DNA of 5,527 nt from Trueperaceae bacterium. GTDB taxonomy: Bacteria > Deinococcota > Deinococci > Deinococcales > Trueperaceae. Within the stretch, counting starts at the first letter, position 1. Each line of letters begins with the position of its first letter. The stretch is from assembly GCA_007130355.1 (NCBI GenBank), contig SLSQ01000221.1:1-5527 (forward strand), given 5' to 3'. A model generated the notes under the pieces. It was not told where the DNA came from. It saw only the letters and a list, made by a program, of their open reading frames with translations, and ran no database searches. Made by a program: the position numbers and the translations under genes. Below, one piece after another: positions 1 through 5,518 of the stretch.

Positions 1-8
1 CGCTAGCA

Positions 9-58
9 TGAACCGAAGAAGGCCCGCCGTCGCGCCACGGCGGGCCTTCTTCGGTTCA
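9..58 (-). terminator. Strong intrinsic terminator hairpin downstream of hsp20
   Basis: A perfect 22-bp inverted repeat (arms 9-30 and 37-58) encloses a 6-nt loop (31-36). The inner arm is GC-rich (GGCCCGCCGT/ACGGCGGGCC) and the outer arm is flanked by GAAGAA/TTCTTC, giving a short pyrimidine/T-rich stretch on the descending side on either strand. It lies 27 nt past the hsp20 stop codon, which is where a terminator is expected. Because the stem is symmetrical it could also stop a convergent transcript entering from left of the window. There is no long U-tract, as is common in high-GC genomes. Termination efficiency is inferred. Confidence 0.85.
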
Positions 59-85
59 CGCGGGGTGGGGTCGTTCGGTCCGGCG

Positions 86-562
86 TCAGCCGGCGCGTAC
101 GTCGATCTTGCGGGCGCGGGCGTCGGCGGCCTTCGGCAGGGTCAGGACCAGCAGGCCCTGGTCGACGCGGGCGTGCACCTCGTCCAGGTCCACCGGACCG
201 GGGAGCGTGACGGTGCGGCGGAACTCGCCGCGCGGGATCGTCCGCAGCCAGTAGCGACGCTCGGCCTCGGTCTCGCTGTCGGGCAGTCGCCCTTGGATGG
301 TGAGTTGCCGTCCTTCGATCGACACGTCGATGTCCTCGACCGGAATGCCGGGCACGGCCATCTCGAGGATCACCTCGTTCGCGGTCTCGTACAGGTCGAT
401 CGGATAGCCGGTGGCCCACGATCCGCCGCCAGCCAGGGGGCTGGCCAGTTCGCCGAACGTCGGTTCGAACTCGTGCATCAACTCCTGGAGCCCCGGCATG
501 AGGCTCCACGCGTTCGTGGAGCGTGCGGCACGGGGCGTGCTGCGTTCTCGAACCAGTGTCAT
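86..562 (-). CDS. Hsp20/alpha-crystallin family small heat-shock protein
   Basis: This is a 158-residue ATP-independent holdase chaperone that would bind partly unfolded proteins in the cytoplasm. Residues 1-50 are a variable N-terminal arm. An alpha-crystallin domain follows at about 51-144, starting near YPIDLYETANEV. It contains the MAVPGI segment and ends in the family signature ARVDQGLLVLTLPK (131-144). A short tail carries an I-x-V anchor (I153-D-V155), the motif that docks onto a neighbouring dimer in sHSP oligomers. Length and domain order are typical. GTG (565) and ATG (562) are adjacent codons; the ATG was chosen because the upstream GAAGG (570-574) then has 7-nt spacing instead of 4. 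I see neither a CIRCE (HrcA) nor a HAIR (HspR) operator in the upstream gap, so heat control is not evident from sequence. Confidence 0.95.
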   Translation of the reverse strand: MTLVRERSTPRAARSTNAWSLMPGLQELMHEFEPTFGELASPLAGGGSWATGYPIDLYETANEVILEMAVPGIPVEDIDVSIEGRQLTIQGRLPDSETEAERRYWLRTIPRGEFRRTVTLPGPVDLDEVHARVDQGLLVLTLPKAADARARKIDVRAG

Positions 563-653
563 CACGGAACCTTCTTTCCTCGACGATGGGTCGCGATCGC
601 GCCGCGGCCCGGGACCGATTCCGGACCCGAGCCGGGGCGGCGACCGTCGACCG

Positions 654-673
654 GTCGGGGGGCGCGCCCCGAC
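654..673 (-). terminator. Possible weak terminator hairpin after the aminotransferase gene
   Basis: A 7-bp perfect stem, GTCGGGG/CCCCGAC, encloses a 6-nt GGCGCG loop. It includes the 12-bp palindrome GGGGCGCGCCCC at 659-670. It sits 57 nt beyond the aminotransferase stop and about 90 nt before hsp20. There is no T-tract on either strand. It could terminate the upstream transcript or be a leader structure of hsp20. The rest of the 563-730 gap shows only a weak TAGACT (682-687, minus strand) resembling an actinobacterial -10 box, with no convincing -35. Confidence 0.35.
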
Positions 674-730
674 GCGATGTCAGTCTAGGGACCTGAGCGC
701 CCCCATGCCCATCTTCGGGAGACGGTCCGG

Positions 731-2053
731 TCAGGTCGCGGCGTGCGCCGCCTCCAGCGCCGCCTCGACCACGGCGCACGCCTCGTCGACCTGGGCGTCG
801 CTCGTCACCAGCGGCGGCAGGAACCGCACGACGTTCCCGTGCATCCCCGCAGTGAACAGCAGCAGCCCCCGCGCGCGGGCCTCCTCGACCGTGCGGCGCA
901 CCAGATCGGCTCGGGGCCGTCGGGGGTCGCCGTCGTCGACCAGCTCCATCGCGACCATCGCCCCCGGCCCGCGCACGTCGTGGATCGTGGGCCAACGGGC
1001 CCGCCACCCCTCGGCCGCCGCCTTGAGCCGGGCGCCGATCGCGTCGGCACGCCGGATCAGGTCCTCCTCCTCGATCACGTCCAGGACCGCGTCGGCGGCG
1101 GCGCAGGCGACCGGGTTCCCGCCGTAGGTACCGCCGAGGCCCCCCGGCTCCGGCGCGTCCATGAGCTCCGCCGCGCCGACCACGCCGGAGAGCGGGAACC
1201 CCCCGGCCAGGCTCTTGGCCACGCAGACCAGGTCGGCCTCGATGCCGGCGTGCTCGGTGGCGAACATCGCGCCGGTCCGGCCGAACCCGGTCTGGATCTC
1301 GTCGAGGATCAACACGATGCCGTGCCGGTCGCACCGTTCGCGCAACGCCCGCAGGAACGGCGCCGGCGCCGGGAGGAAGCCGCCTTCGCCGGCCACCGGC
1401 TCGATCACGATCGCGGCGACCCGCTCGGGAGCGACGGTCGCGTCGAACAGATCGTCCAGGCGGGCCAGCGCCTCGTCGGAATCGACTCCGCGGACCCGGT
1501 CCGGGTAGGTGGCGTGGTGCACCTCGGGCGCGAACGGACCGAAGTTCTGCTTGTACGGGCGGACCTTGCCGGTGAGGGCCATGCCGAGGTTCGTGCGCCC
1601 GTGGAAGCCGGCCGAGAACGACACCAACGCCGGCCGGCCGGTCGCGGCACGCGCGATCTTGCAGGCGTTCTCGACCGCCTCGGCGCCGCTCGTGAAGAGC
1701 ACGGCCTTGGCCGGCGAGCGCACGGGCGCCCGCGCGATCAACCGCTCGGCGAGCCGCAGGTACGAGGCGTAGGGAGCCGCCTGGAAGGCGGTGTGCGTGA
1801 ACCGCTCCATCTGCGCGCGCGCCGCGGCCAGGACCCGCGGGTGCGCGTGTCCGGTGTTGAGGGTGCCGATTCCGGCCACGAAGTCGAGGTAGCGACGGCC
1901 GTCCACGTCCCAGAGCTCGCTGCCGAGCGCGCGCTCCACCAGCACCGGATGGGCGATCCCCAGCCCGCGCGGGAGCAGGCGGCGGGCGTCGTCCATGCCG
2001 TACGAAGCTTCGTGGGCGGCACCTTCGGGGGCGACGGGTTCGGATCGGGTCAC
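731..2053 (-). CDS. gabT: Class-III PLP-dependent aminotransferase, GabT (4-aminobutyrate transaminase)-like
   Basis: This 440-residue cytosolic PLP enzyme would move an amino group from an omega-amino substrate such as GABA to 2-oxoglutarate. Visible motifs, in order: LNTGH (65-69), the cofactor-phosphate loop TSGAEAVENA (121-130), FHGRT (150-154), EPVAGEGGF (218-226), DEIQTGFGRTG with the PLP-nitrogen Asp251, AKSLAGGFPL with the Schiff-base Lys280, GGLGGTYGGNP (304-314), RGPGAM (361-366), and NVVRF with Arg410. Glu218 and Arg410 match the residues GabT uses to bind the two substrates in turn, so a GABA/2-oxoglutarate type active site is likely. The usual Tyr before His in the ring-stacking position is Phe150, a known variant. 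The start is GTG, 5 nt after GGAGGA (2059-2064). The gene lies 100 nt downstream of a phosphonate-type import operon. Related enzymes act on beta-alanine, ornithine or putrescine, so the substrate is uncertain; fold and chemistry are secure. Confidence 0.88.
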   Translation of the reverse strand: MTRSEPVAPEGAAHEASYGMDDARRLLPRGLGIAHPVLVERALGSELWDVDGRRYLDFVAGIGTLNTGHAHPRVLAAARAQMERFTHTAFQAAPYASYLRLAERLIARAPVRSPAKAVLFTSGAEAVENACKIARAATGRPALVSFSAGFHGRTNLGMALTGKVRPYKQNFGPFAPEVHHATYPDRVRGVDSDEALARLDDLFDATVAPERVAAIVIEPVAGEGGFLPAPAPFLRALRERCDRHGIVLILDEIQTGFGRTGAMFATEHAGIEADLVCVAKSLAGGFPLSGVVGAAELMDAPEPGGLGGTYGGNPVACAAADAVLDVIEEEDLIRRADAIGARLKAAAEGWRARWPTIHDVRGPGAMVAMELVDDGDPRRPRADLVRRTVEEARARGLLLFTAGMHGNVVRFLPPLVTSDAQVDEACAVVEAALEAAHAAT

Positions 2054-2076
2054 GGGGGTCCTCCCTCGGTCGAGCG

Positions 2077-2101
2077 GCGCGCCGGGCGGCCCCCGGCGCG
2101 C
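2077..2101 (-). terminator. Perfect 10-bp GC hairpin between the HAD gene and the aminotransferase gene
   Basis: The arms GCGCGCCGGG (2077-2086) and CCCGGCGCGC (2092-2101) are perfectly complementary around a 5-nt loop. The hairpin lies 52 nt after the HAD stop (2154) and ends 12 nt before the ribosome-binding site of the aminotransferase. No U-tract follows. It may end most of the transport operon transcript, act as an attenuator or stabiliser in the aminotransferase leader, or be incidental in such GC-rich DNA. I see no convincing promoter in the remainder of the 100-nt gap (2054-2153). Confidence 0.45.
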
Positions 2102-2153
2102 GGGACGATGTCCTGAGGAACGGTACCGCCCCGCGCGCCCTGCCGTGCGTCGC

Positions 2154-2939
2154 TCAGAGCCCGAGCAACCCCCGCAGCCCCGACACGCCGGGGAGCGACA
2201 GGTCCGGCTGCGGCGCCGGGTCGCGGAGCGTGCGGAGATCGCCGCCGACGTGGACGGTGGTCAGCCCGGCGGCTCGGCCGCCGGCGATGTCGGAGTCGAG
2301 GGTGTCTCCGACCATCACCGCCTCGTCCCGATCGACGCCGAACCGCCGCAGCGCGGTGTCCAGGAAGAACCGCGACGGCTTGCCGACCACCTCGACCTCG
2401 ATTCCGGCGGCGGAGGCCAGGGCGGTCGCCAGCGCGCCGGCCCCGGGCAGGATCCGACCGTCCGCGACCGGCACCCGCAGGTCCACGTTGAGCGCCAGCA
2501 GCGGCGCTCCGCGCAGCAGCGGCTGCAGGGCATCGGCCAGATCGTCGTACCGGAGCTGCGGATCGCGGCTCAACAGCACCAGCTCCGCCCGGTCGGGATC
2601 GTGGGTCACGTCGGTCAGTTCGGCCACGGTGGTCCGCAACTCCGACTGGCCGATCACGAACGTCGTGGGCCGGGCCCGCATGCGCGGATGCTCGGCCAAC
2701 GCCTCGACCGGCATCAGCACCTCGTCCGGCGTGGTCGGGATCCCGAGGCGGGTGAGCTTCTCGGCGATCTGACGGGCGCGTCCGCTGCTGATGTTCGTCA
2801 CGAACCCGACGGTCCGGCCGCTGGCGCGCAGGTCGCGCACCAGTTCCGCCGCTCCGTCGGCCAGCACGTCGCCGAACCAGATGCACCCGTCCAGATCGAA
2901 GAGCAGGCTGCGCTTGCGCGCGAGAGGCCCGTCGCTCAC
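2154..2939 (-). CDS. HAD-superfamily IIA (NagD-like) phosphatase
   Basis: This is a 261-residue cytosolic phosphohydrolase that forms a phospho-aspartate intermediate. All four HAD motifs are present: motif I DLDGC with nucleophile Asp15 and acid/base Asp17; motif II FVTN (Thr49-Asn50); motif III Lys187 in VVGKPS; motif IV GDTLDSD with Asp212 and Asp217. The roughly 100-residue insert between motifs II and III is a C2-type cap, and the VPVADGRILPGAGAL stretch (157-170) is typical of subclass IIA (NagD, AraL, pyridoxal-phosphate or 2-phosphoglycolate phosphatases). The GTG start at 2939 overlaps the phnE copy 2 stop as GTGA and is preceded by GAGG with 7-nt spacing. An open frame continues further upstream but runs through phnE and is not family-like. 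The lysine that forms the Schiff base in phosphonoacetaldehyde hydrolase (PhnX) is not recognisable, so this is probably a C-O phosphatase acting on something the coupled transporter imports. The substrate cannot be read from sequence. Confidence 0.93.
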   Translation of the reverse strand: MSDGPLARKRSLLFDLDGCIWFGDVLADGAAELVRDLRASGRTVGFVTNISSGRARQIAEKLTRLGIPTTPDEVLMPVEALAEHPRMRARPTTFVIGQSELRTTVAELTDVTHDPDRAELVLLSRDPQLRYDDLADALQPLLRGAPLLALNVDLRVPVADGRILPGAGALATALASAAGIEVEVVGKPSRFFLDTALRRFGVDRDEAVMVGDTLDSDIAGGRAAGLTTVHVGGDLRTLRDPAPQPDLSLPGVSGLRGLLGL

Positions 2940-3748
2940 CGGATCGCCTCGCGGATCTTGGCGGACACCCACTCGGACCCGATCACGAGCACCACGATCA
3001 GGGCGAAGATGACGGAGACCTGGTCCCAGGCCAACGAGTTGATGCTGGCGTCCAGCTGAAGCCCGATGCCTCCAGCACCGACCAGGCCGACGACGGTGGA
3101 CTCGCGGATGTTGATGTCCCAGCGGTAGACGCTGATGCCGGCGAAGGCGGGCATCACCTGCGGGACGATGCCGTAGCTGGTCACCTGCGCGCCGCTGGCG
3201 CCGGTCGACTCGAGGGCCTCCATCGGGCGCGGGTCGGTCTCCTCGATCGCCTCGAACAACAGCTTGCTGCAGAACCCGATCGAACGCAGTCCGATCGCCA
3301 GAATTCCGGCCAGTACCCCGGGCCCGATGATGCTCACGAGCAGCAGCGCCCAGATGAGCGAGTTGACCGAGCGGCTGAACACGATCACGAACAGCGCCGC
3401 CCCGCGGACGATCGGATGCGGCGTGGTGTTCCGGGCGGCCAGGAACGCCACCGGCACGCTGATGACCAGCGCCATCAGGGTTCCCAGGGTCGCGATGTTG
3501 ATCGTGTCCCAGAGGGCGCCCCAGAGCCGGTTCGCGTACTCCCACCGCGGCGGGAACATGCGATCGACCAGGTCGGCCGCCTGCTGCGGCGCATCGGTCA
3601 CGAAGAACCAGAGGGTCTGGCCGGAGATGAAGCGGAAGCAGATCACCAGGATCACCAGACCGGCGATCCAGGCCAGCCAGGTCAGGAGCGCCTGCCGCGG
3701 CGTGCGCTTGCGCCAGATCGGGATTCCGTCGCGTTCGCTCACCGGCAC
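2936..3748 (-). CDS. phnE: Phosphonate-type ABC transporter permease, PhnE family (copy 2)
   Basis: This 270-residue inner-membrane subunit would form half of the import channel. After a charged N-terminus (to about residue 18) comes a hydrophobic segment at about 20-40. Further membrane segments lie at roughly 84-105, 117-140, 142-158 and 243-262. The ATPase-docking EAA loop reads EALESTGASGAQV followed by VPQVMP (177-200). It is followed by the PhnE-typical DINIRESTVVGLVGAGGIG (211-229). The start is GTG, 1 nt after the stop of copy 1, with only a weak purine-rich stretch upstream, so reinitiation after copy 1 is likely. A second in-frame GTG two codons later (3742) is an alternative. Its TGA is shared with the GTG of the HAD gene. 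It has no frameshift or missing motif. PhnE-like permeases also carry phosphite, hypophosphite and phosphate esters, so the solute is open. Confidence 0.93.
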   Translation of the reverse strand: MPVSERDGIPIWRKRTPRQALLTWLAWIAGLVILVICFRFISGQTLWFFVTDAPQQAADLVDRMFPPRWEYANRLWGALWDTINIATLGTLMALVISVPVAFLAARNTTPHPIVRGAALFVIVFSRSVNSLIWALLLVSIIGPGVLAGILAIGLRSIGFCSKLLFEAIEETDPRPMEALESTGASGAQVTSYGIVPQVMPAFAGISVYRWDINIRESTVVGLVGAGGIGLQLDASINSLAWDQVSVIFALIVVLVIGSEWVSAKIREAIR

Positions 3749-3749
3749 G

Positions 3750-4562
3750 TCACTGCACCCGCTTTCGAATGATTCCGGAGGCGTACTCCGTGATGAACAC
3801 CAGGGCCACGATCACCAGGATGATGGCGGCGGTGGTGCTGTACTCGTAGCGCGAGATCGAGGTGTTCAGCGCCCCGCCGATGCCGCCGGCTCCGACGATG
3901 CCGATCACCGACGACTCGCGGAAGTTGATGTCCAGCCGGTAGACGGAGAGTCCGATGAAGCGCGGCATGATCTGCGGCACCACCCCGAACCCCATCTGCT
4001 TGCTCCAGCCGGCGCCGGTGGCGCGGATCGCTTCGAGCGGTCGCGCGTCGATGTCCTCGATGTCCTCGGCCAGCAGCTTGCCCAGGAAGCCGATGGTGGC
4101 GAAGGCGAGCGTCAGCACGCCGGCCAGCGGGCCGAAGCCGACCATGACCACGAAGAAGATGGCGATCACGATCTCCTGGAACGAGCGGGAGACGGCGATG
4201 AACGAACGGCAGAACAGATAGACCGGCAGCGGCGCGATGTTCCGGGCGGCGCCGAACGCGAACGGAATGCTGAGCACGATGCCGAGCGCGGTGGCGACCA
4301 CGGTCATGGTGACGCTCTCGAGGATCCCCTCCACGATGAACGACCAGCGGGACACGAAGTCCGGTTGCAGGAAGCCGGCGAAGAGGATCTGCACCCGCTC
4401 CATCCCGCGGATCACGCGCTGGATGTCGACGTCGATGGTGCCGAACGCGAGCACCAGGTAGCCGAGCGTGCCGAGGTACAGCGCCCAGCGCCACCACGGA
4501 TTCGGGATCAGCGGGGGCGGTCGCCACCGTCCGGCCGCCGGGTCGTGCTTGGGGCGCGTCAC
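3750..4562 (-). CDS. phnE: Phosphonate-type ABC transporter permease, PhnE family (copy 1)
   Basis: This is a 270-residue integral membrane subunit of the importer. The N-terminus (to about residue 25) is polar and Pro/Arg-rich. Hydrophobic spans lie at roughly 26-43, 83-106, 130-162 and 244-262. The EAA loop that contacts PhnC is EAIRATGAGWSKQ followed by VVPQIMP (177-200), and DINFRESSVIGIVGAGGIG (211-229) matches copy 2 almost residue for residue. The start is GTG at 4562, overlapping the phnC stop as GTGA, with AGGAG (4567-4571) 4 nt upstream inside the phnC tail. The open frame extends to the right of this start only because it lies in an alternate frame of phnC. The two copies diverge outside the core motifs and probably form a heterodimeric channel. 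Confidence 0.94.
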   Translation of the reverse strand: MTRPKHDPAAGRWRPPPLIPNPWWRWALYLGTLGYLVLAFGTIDVDIQRVIRGMERVQILFAGFLQPDFVSRWSFIVEGILESVTMTVVATALGIVLSIPFAFGAARNIAPLPVYLFCRSFIAVSRSFQEIVIAIFFVVMVGFGPLAGVLTLAFATIGFLGKLLAEDIEDIDARPLEAIRATGAGWSKQMGFGVVPQIMPRFIGLSVYRLDINFRESSVIGIVGAGGIGGALNTSISRYEYSTTAAIILVIVALVFITEYASGIIRKRVQ

Positions 4563-5398
4563 GGTGCTCCTGCGACCCCACCGCGCGGCAGGACGTCGAG
4601 CGGGTCGCCGTCCTCTTCCGCGTCCTCCTCGTCCTCGTCGCGCTTGGCGGGCGCGGTCCAGTCCTCCTCGCCGTAGATCTCGGTGAGGACCGCTTCGTCG
4701 AGGTCGGCGGGCGGGCCGTCGAACACGACCTTGCCTTCGCGGAGGCCGACGATGCGCTCGACGAACTGCGTGGCCAGGGCCACGTCGTGGATGTTGATGA
4801 TCGCGGCCAGGCCGTTCTCGCGCGCGAGCTCGATCAGCAGCCGCATCACCTGGCGGGAGGTCTTCGGGTCGAGGCTGGCGGTCGGTTCGTCGATGAGCAG
4901 GATCTTCGGGTCCTGCAGCAGGGCGCGGGCGATGCCGACGCGCTGCCGTTGCCCCCCGGAGAGCTGGTCGGCGCGCTTGTCGACGTGGTCCTCGATCCCG
5001 ACGCGCTTCAGCAGTTCGAAGGCGCGGGCGACGGTGTCGGTCGGGAAGCGGCGGAAGTACGAGGCCCAGAAGCCGACGCTGCCGAGCTGACCGGAGAGGA
5101 CGTTCTCCATCACGGTGAGCCGGTCGACCAGGGCGTGCTCCTGGAAGATCATGCCGATCTCCGCGCGGGCTTGGCGCAGGCGCGACTTGCCGAGCTTCGT
5201 GAGCTCGAGGTCGCCGAGCGTGATCGTGCCCTCGGTCGGCTCGACCAAGCGGTTGACGCACCGGATGAGGGTGCTCTTGCCCGCGCCGGACGGACCGATG
5301 AGGGCCATGACCTGGCCTGCCGGCACGTGCAGGTCGACCCCTTGAAGGGCGGTCTCGCCGCGACCGTAGCGCTTGACGAGTCCTTGGATGTCGAGGAT
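4559..5398 (-). CDS. phnC: Phosphonate-type ABC transporter ATP-binding protein, PhnC family, with non-canonical ATC start
   Basis: This 279-residue cytoplasmic ATPase would power import through the two PhnE subunits. Motifs are complete: Walker A GPSGAGKST (35-43), Q-loop Gln86 in MIFQEHALVDRL, signature LSGGQRQR (146-153), Walker B ILLIDEP with Asp170 and Glu171, D-loop SLDP, and switch His204 in INIHD. The VMENVLSGQLG then FWASYFRRFP stretch after the Q-loop is characteristic of PhnC compared with other importer ATPases. The family N-terminus here reads LDIQGLVKRYG and is intact, but no ATG, GTG, TTG or CTG precedes it in frame back to the window edge. ATC at 5398 follows AGGAGG by 7 nt and is taken as the start. 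The first conventional in-frame GTG (5326) would delete the first beta strands and has no ribosome-binding site. A further oddity is an acidic C-terminal tail of about 30 residues (DEDEEDAEEDGD). Confidence 0.9.
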   Translation of the reverse strand: MLDIQGLVKRYGRGETALQGVDLHVPAGQVMALIGPSGAGKSTLIRCVNRLVEPTEGTITLGDLELTKLGKSRLRQARAEIGMIFQEHALVDRLTVMENVLSGQLGSVGFWASYFRRFPTDTVARAFELLKRVGIEDHVDKRADQLSGGQRQRVGIARALLQDPKILLIDEPTASLDPKTSRQVMRLLIELARENGLAAIINIHDVALATQFVERIVGLREGKVVFDGPPADLDEAVLTEIYGEEDWTAPAKRDEDEEDAEEDGDPLDVLPRGGVAGAP

Positions 5399-5405
5399 GG
5401 CGGTG

Positions 5406-5411
5406 CCTCCT
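5406..5411 (-). promoter_or_regulatory. Ribosome-binding site of phnC (perfect AGGAGG) that decides the ATC start
   Basis: The minus strand reads AGGAGG, then CACCGCC (7 nt), then ATC CTC GAC ATC. This is a full-strength Shine-Dalgarno sequence at optimal spacing from the codon where PhnC proteins normally have their initiator Met (as in M-L-D-I). It strongly supports initiation at or very near 5398, even though the codon is not ATG, GTG or TTG. Confidence 0.8.
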
Positions 5412-5422
5412 GTCGGAGCGAG

Positions 5423-5428
5423 AGGGTA
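5423..5428 (-). promoter_or_regulatory. Possible -10 box for the phnC operon (weak)
   Basis: On the minus strand TACCCT fits the loose TAnnnT actinobacterial -10 pattern and lies 11 nt before the phnC Shine-Dalgarno. Seventeen nucleotides upstream is AAGGCA, which matches only three positions of TTGACA. If it is real, the leader would be very short. No PHO-box-like direct repeats were recognised in the leader 5412-5527. This is only a candidate; the operon promoter may lie beyond the right edge, ahead of an unseen phnD. Confidence 0.2.
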
Positions 5429-5492
5429 CGGAACGACGGGTTCGTTGCCTTGGTGCGAGGCGCGGGCACCGACACGGCGGGGCGGCGCAGGT

Positions 5493-5518
5493 CGGGGGCG
5501 GGCCTGGGCCCGCCCCCG
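5493..5518 (-). terminator. Perfect 12-bp GC hairpin in the phnC leader
   Basis: The arms 5493-5504 and 5507-5518 (CGGGGGCGGGCC/GGCCCGCCCCCG) are perfectly complementary around a 2-nt centre; in RNA the loop would open to about 4 nt. It lies about 95 nt upstream of the phnC start. There is no T-tract on either strand. It could be a terminator of whatever gene ends just past the right edge, or a processing/attenuation structure that sets the phnC-E-E transcript level below that of an upstream binding-protein gene. Confidence 0.45.

Noticed and set aside
8..688. Plus-strand open frame over hsp20 beginning at the left edge
   Set aside because: Its first codons are simply the terminator stem, and the rest is antisense to a clear alpha-crystallin domain.
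743..2116. Long plus-strand open frame (457 codons) opposite the aminotransferase
   Set aside because: It is the antisense of a gene with every class-III motif. The translation is Arg/Gly/Pro/His-rich with no recognisable domain, and long antisense frames are expected in GC-rich DNA.
2154..2939. HAD protein as phosphonoacetaldehyde hydrolase (PhnX)
   Set aside because: PhnX is a subclass-I HAD with a small cap and a Schiff-base lysine. This protein has a C2 cap and the NagD-type VVGKPS and GDTLDSD motifs.
2154..3545. HAD gene extended upstream to 3545 as a fusion protein
   Set aside because: The extra N-terminal residues are an alternate-frame reading of phnE copy 2 and show no family similarity. 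The GTG at 2939 has a proper GAGG and makes a GTGA junction.
3264..4676. Long plus-strand open frame (470 codons) opposite the two phnE genes and the phnC tail
   Set aside because: It crosses the two permease genes, and its His/Asp/Glu/Arg-rich low-complexity translation is a by-product of membrane-protein codons read in antisense. No domain or ribosome-binding site is visible.
3750..5261. phnE copy 1 extended upstream to 5261
   Set aside because: The extension is an alternate-frame reading of phnC, Arg/Pro-rich and without motifs. The GTG at 4562 has AGGAG upstream and gives the normal PhnE length.
4559..5326. phnC starting at the first conventional in-frame GTG (5326)
   Set aside because: This loses about 24 conserved residues before Walker A (LDIQGLVKRYG to DLH), leaving an incomplete nucleotide-binding domain, and no Shine-Dalgarno is near it.
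5149..5475. Minus-strand frame starting at GTG 5475 as the real start of phnC via frameshift
   Set aside because: It is in a different frame from the ATPase, lacks a ribosome-binding site and yields a Ser/Arg/Ala-rich sequence. No slippery site is seen near the junction, while an AGGAGG sits correctly before ATC 5398.
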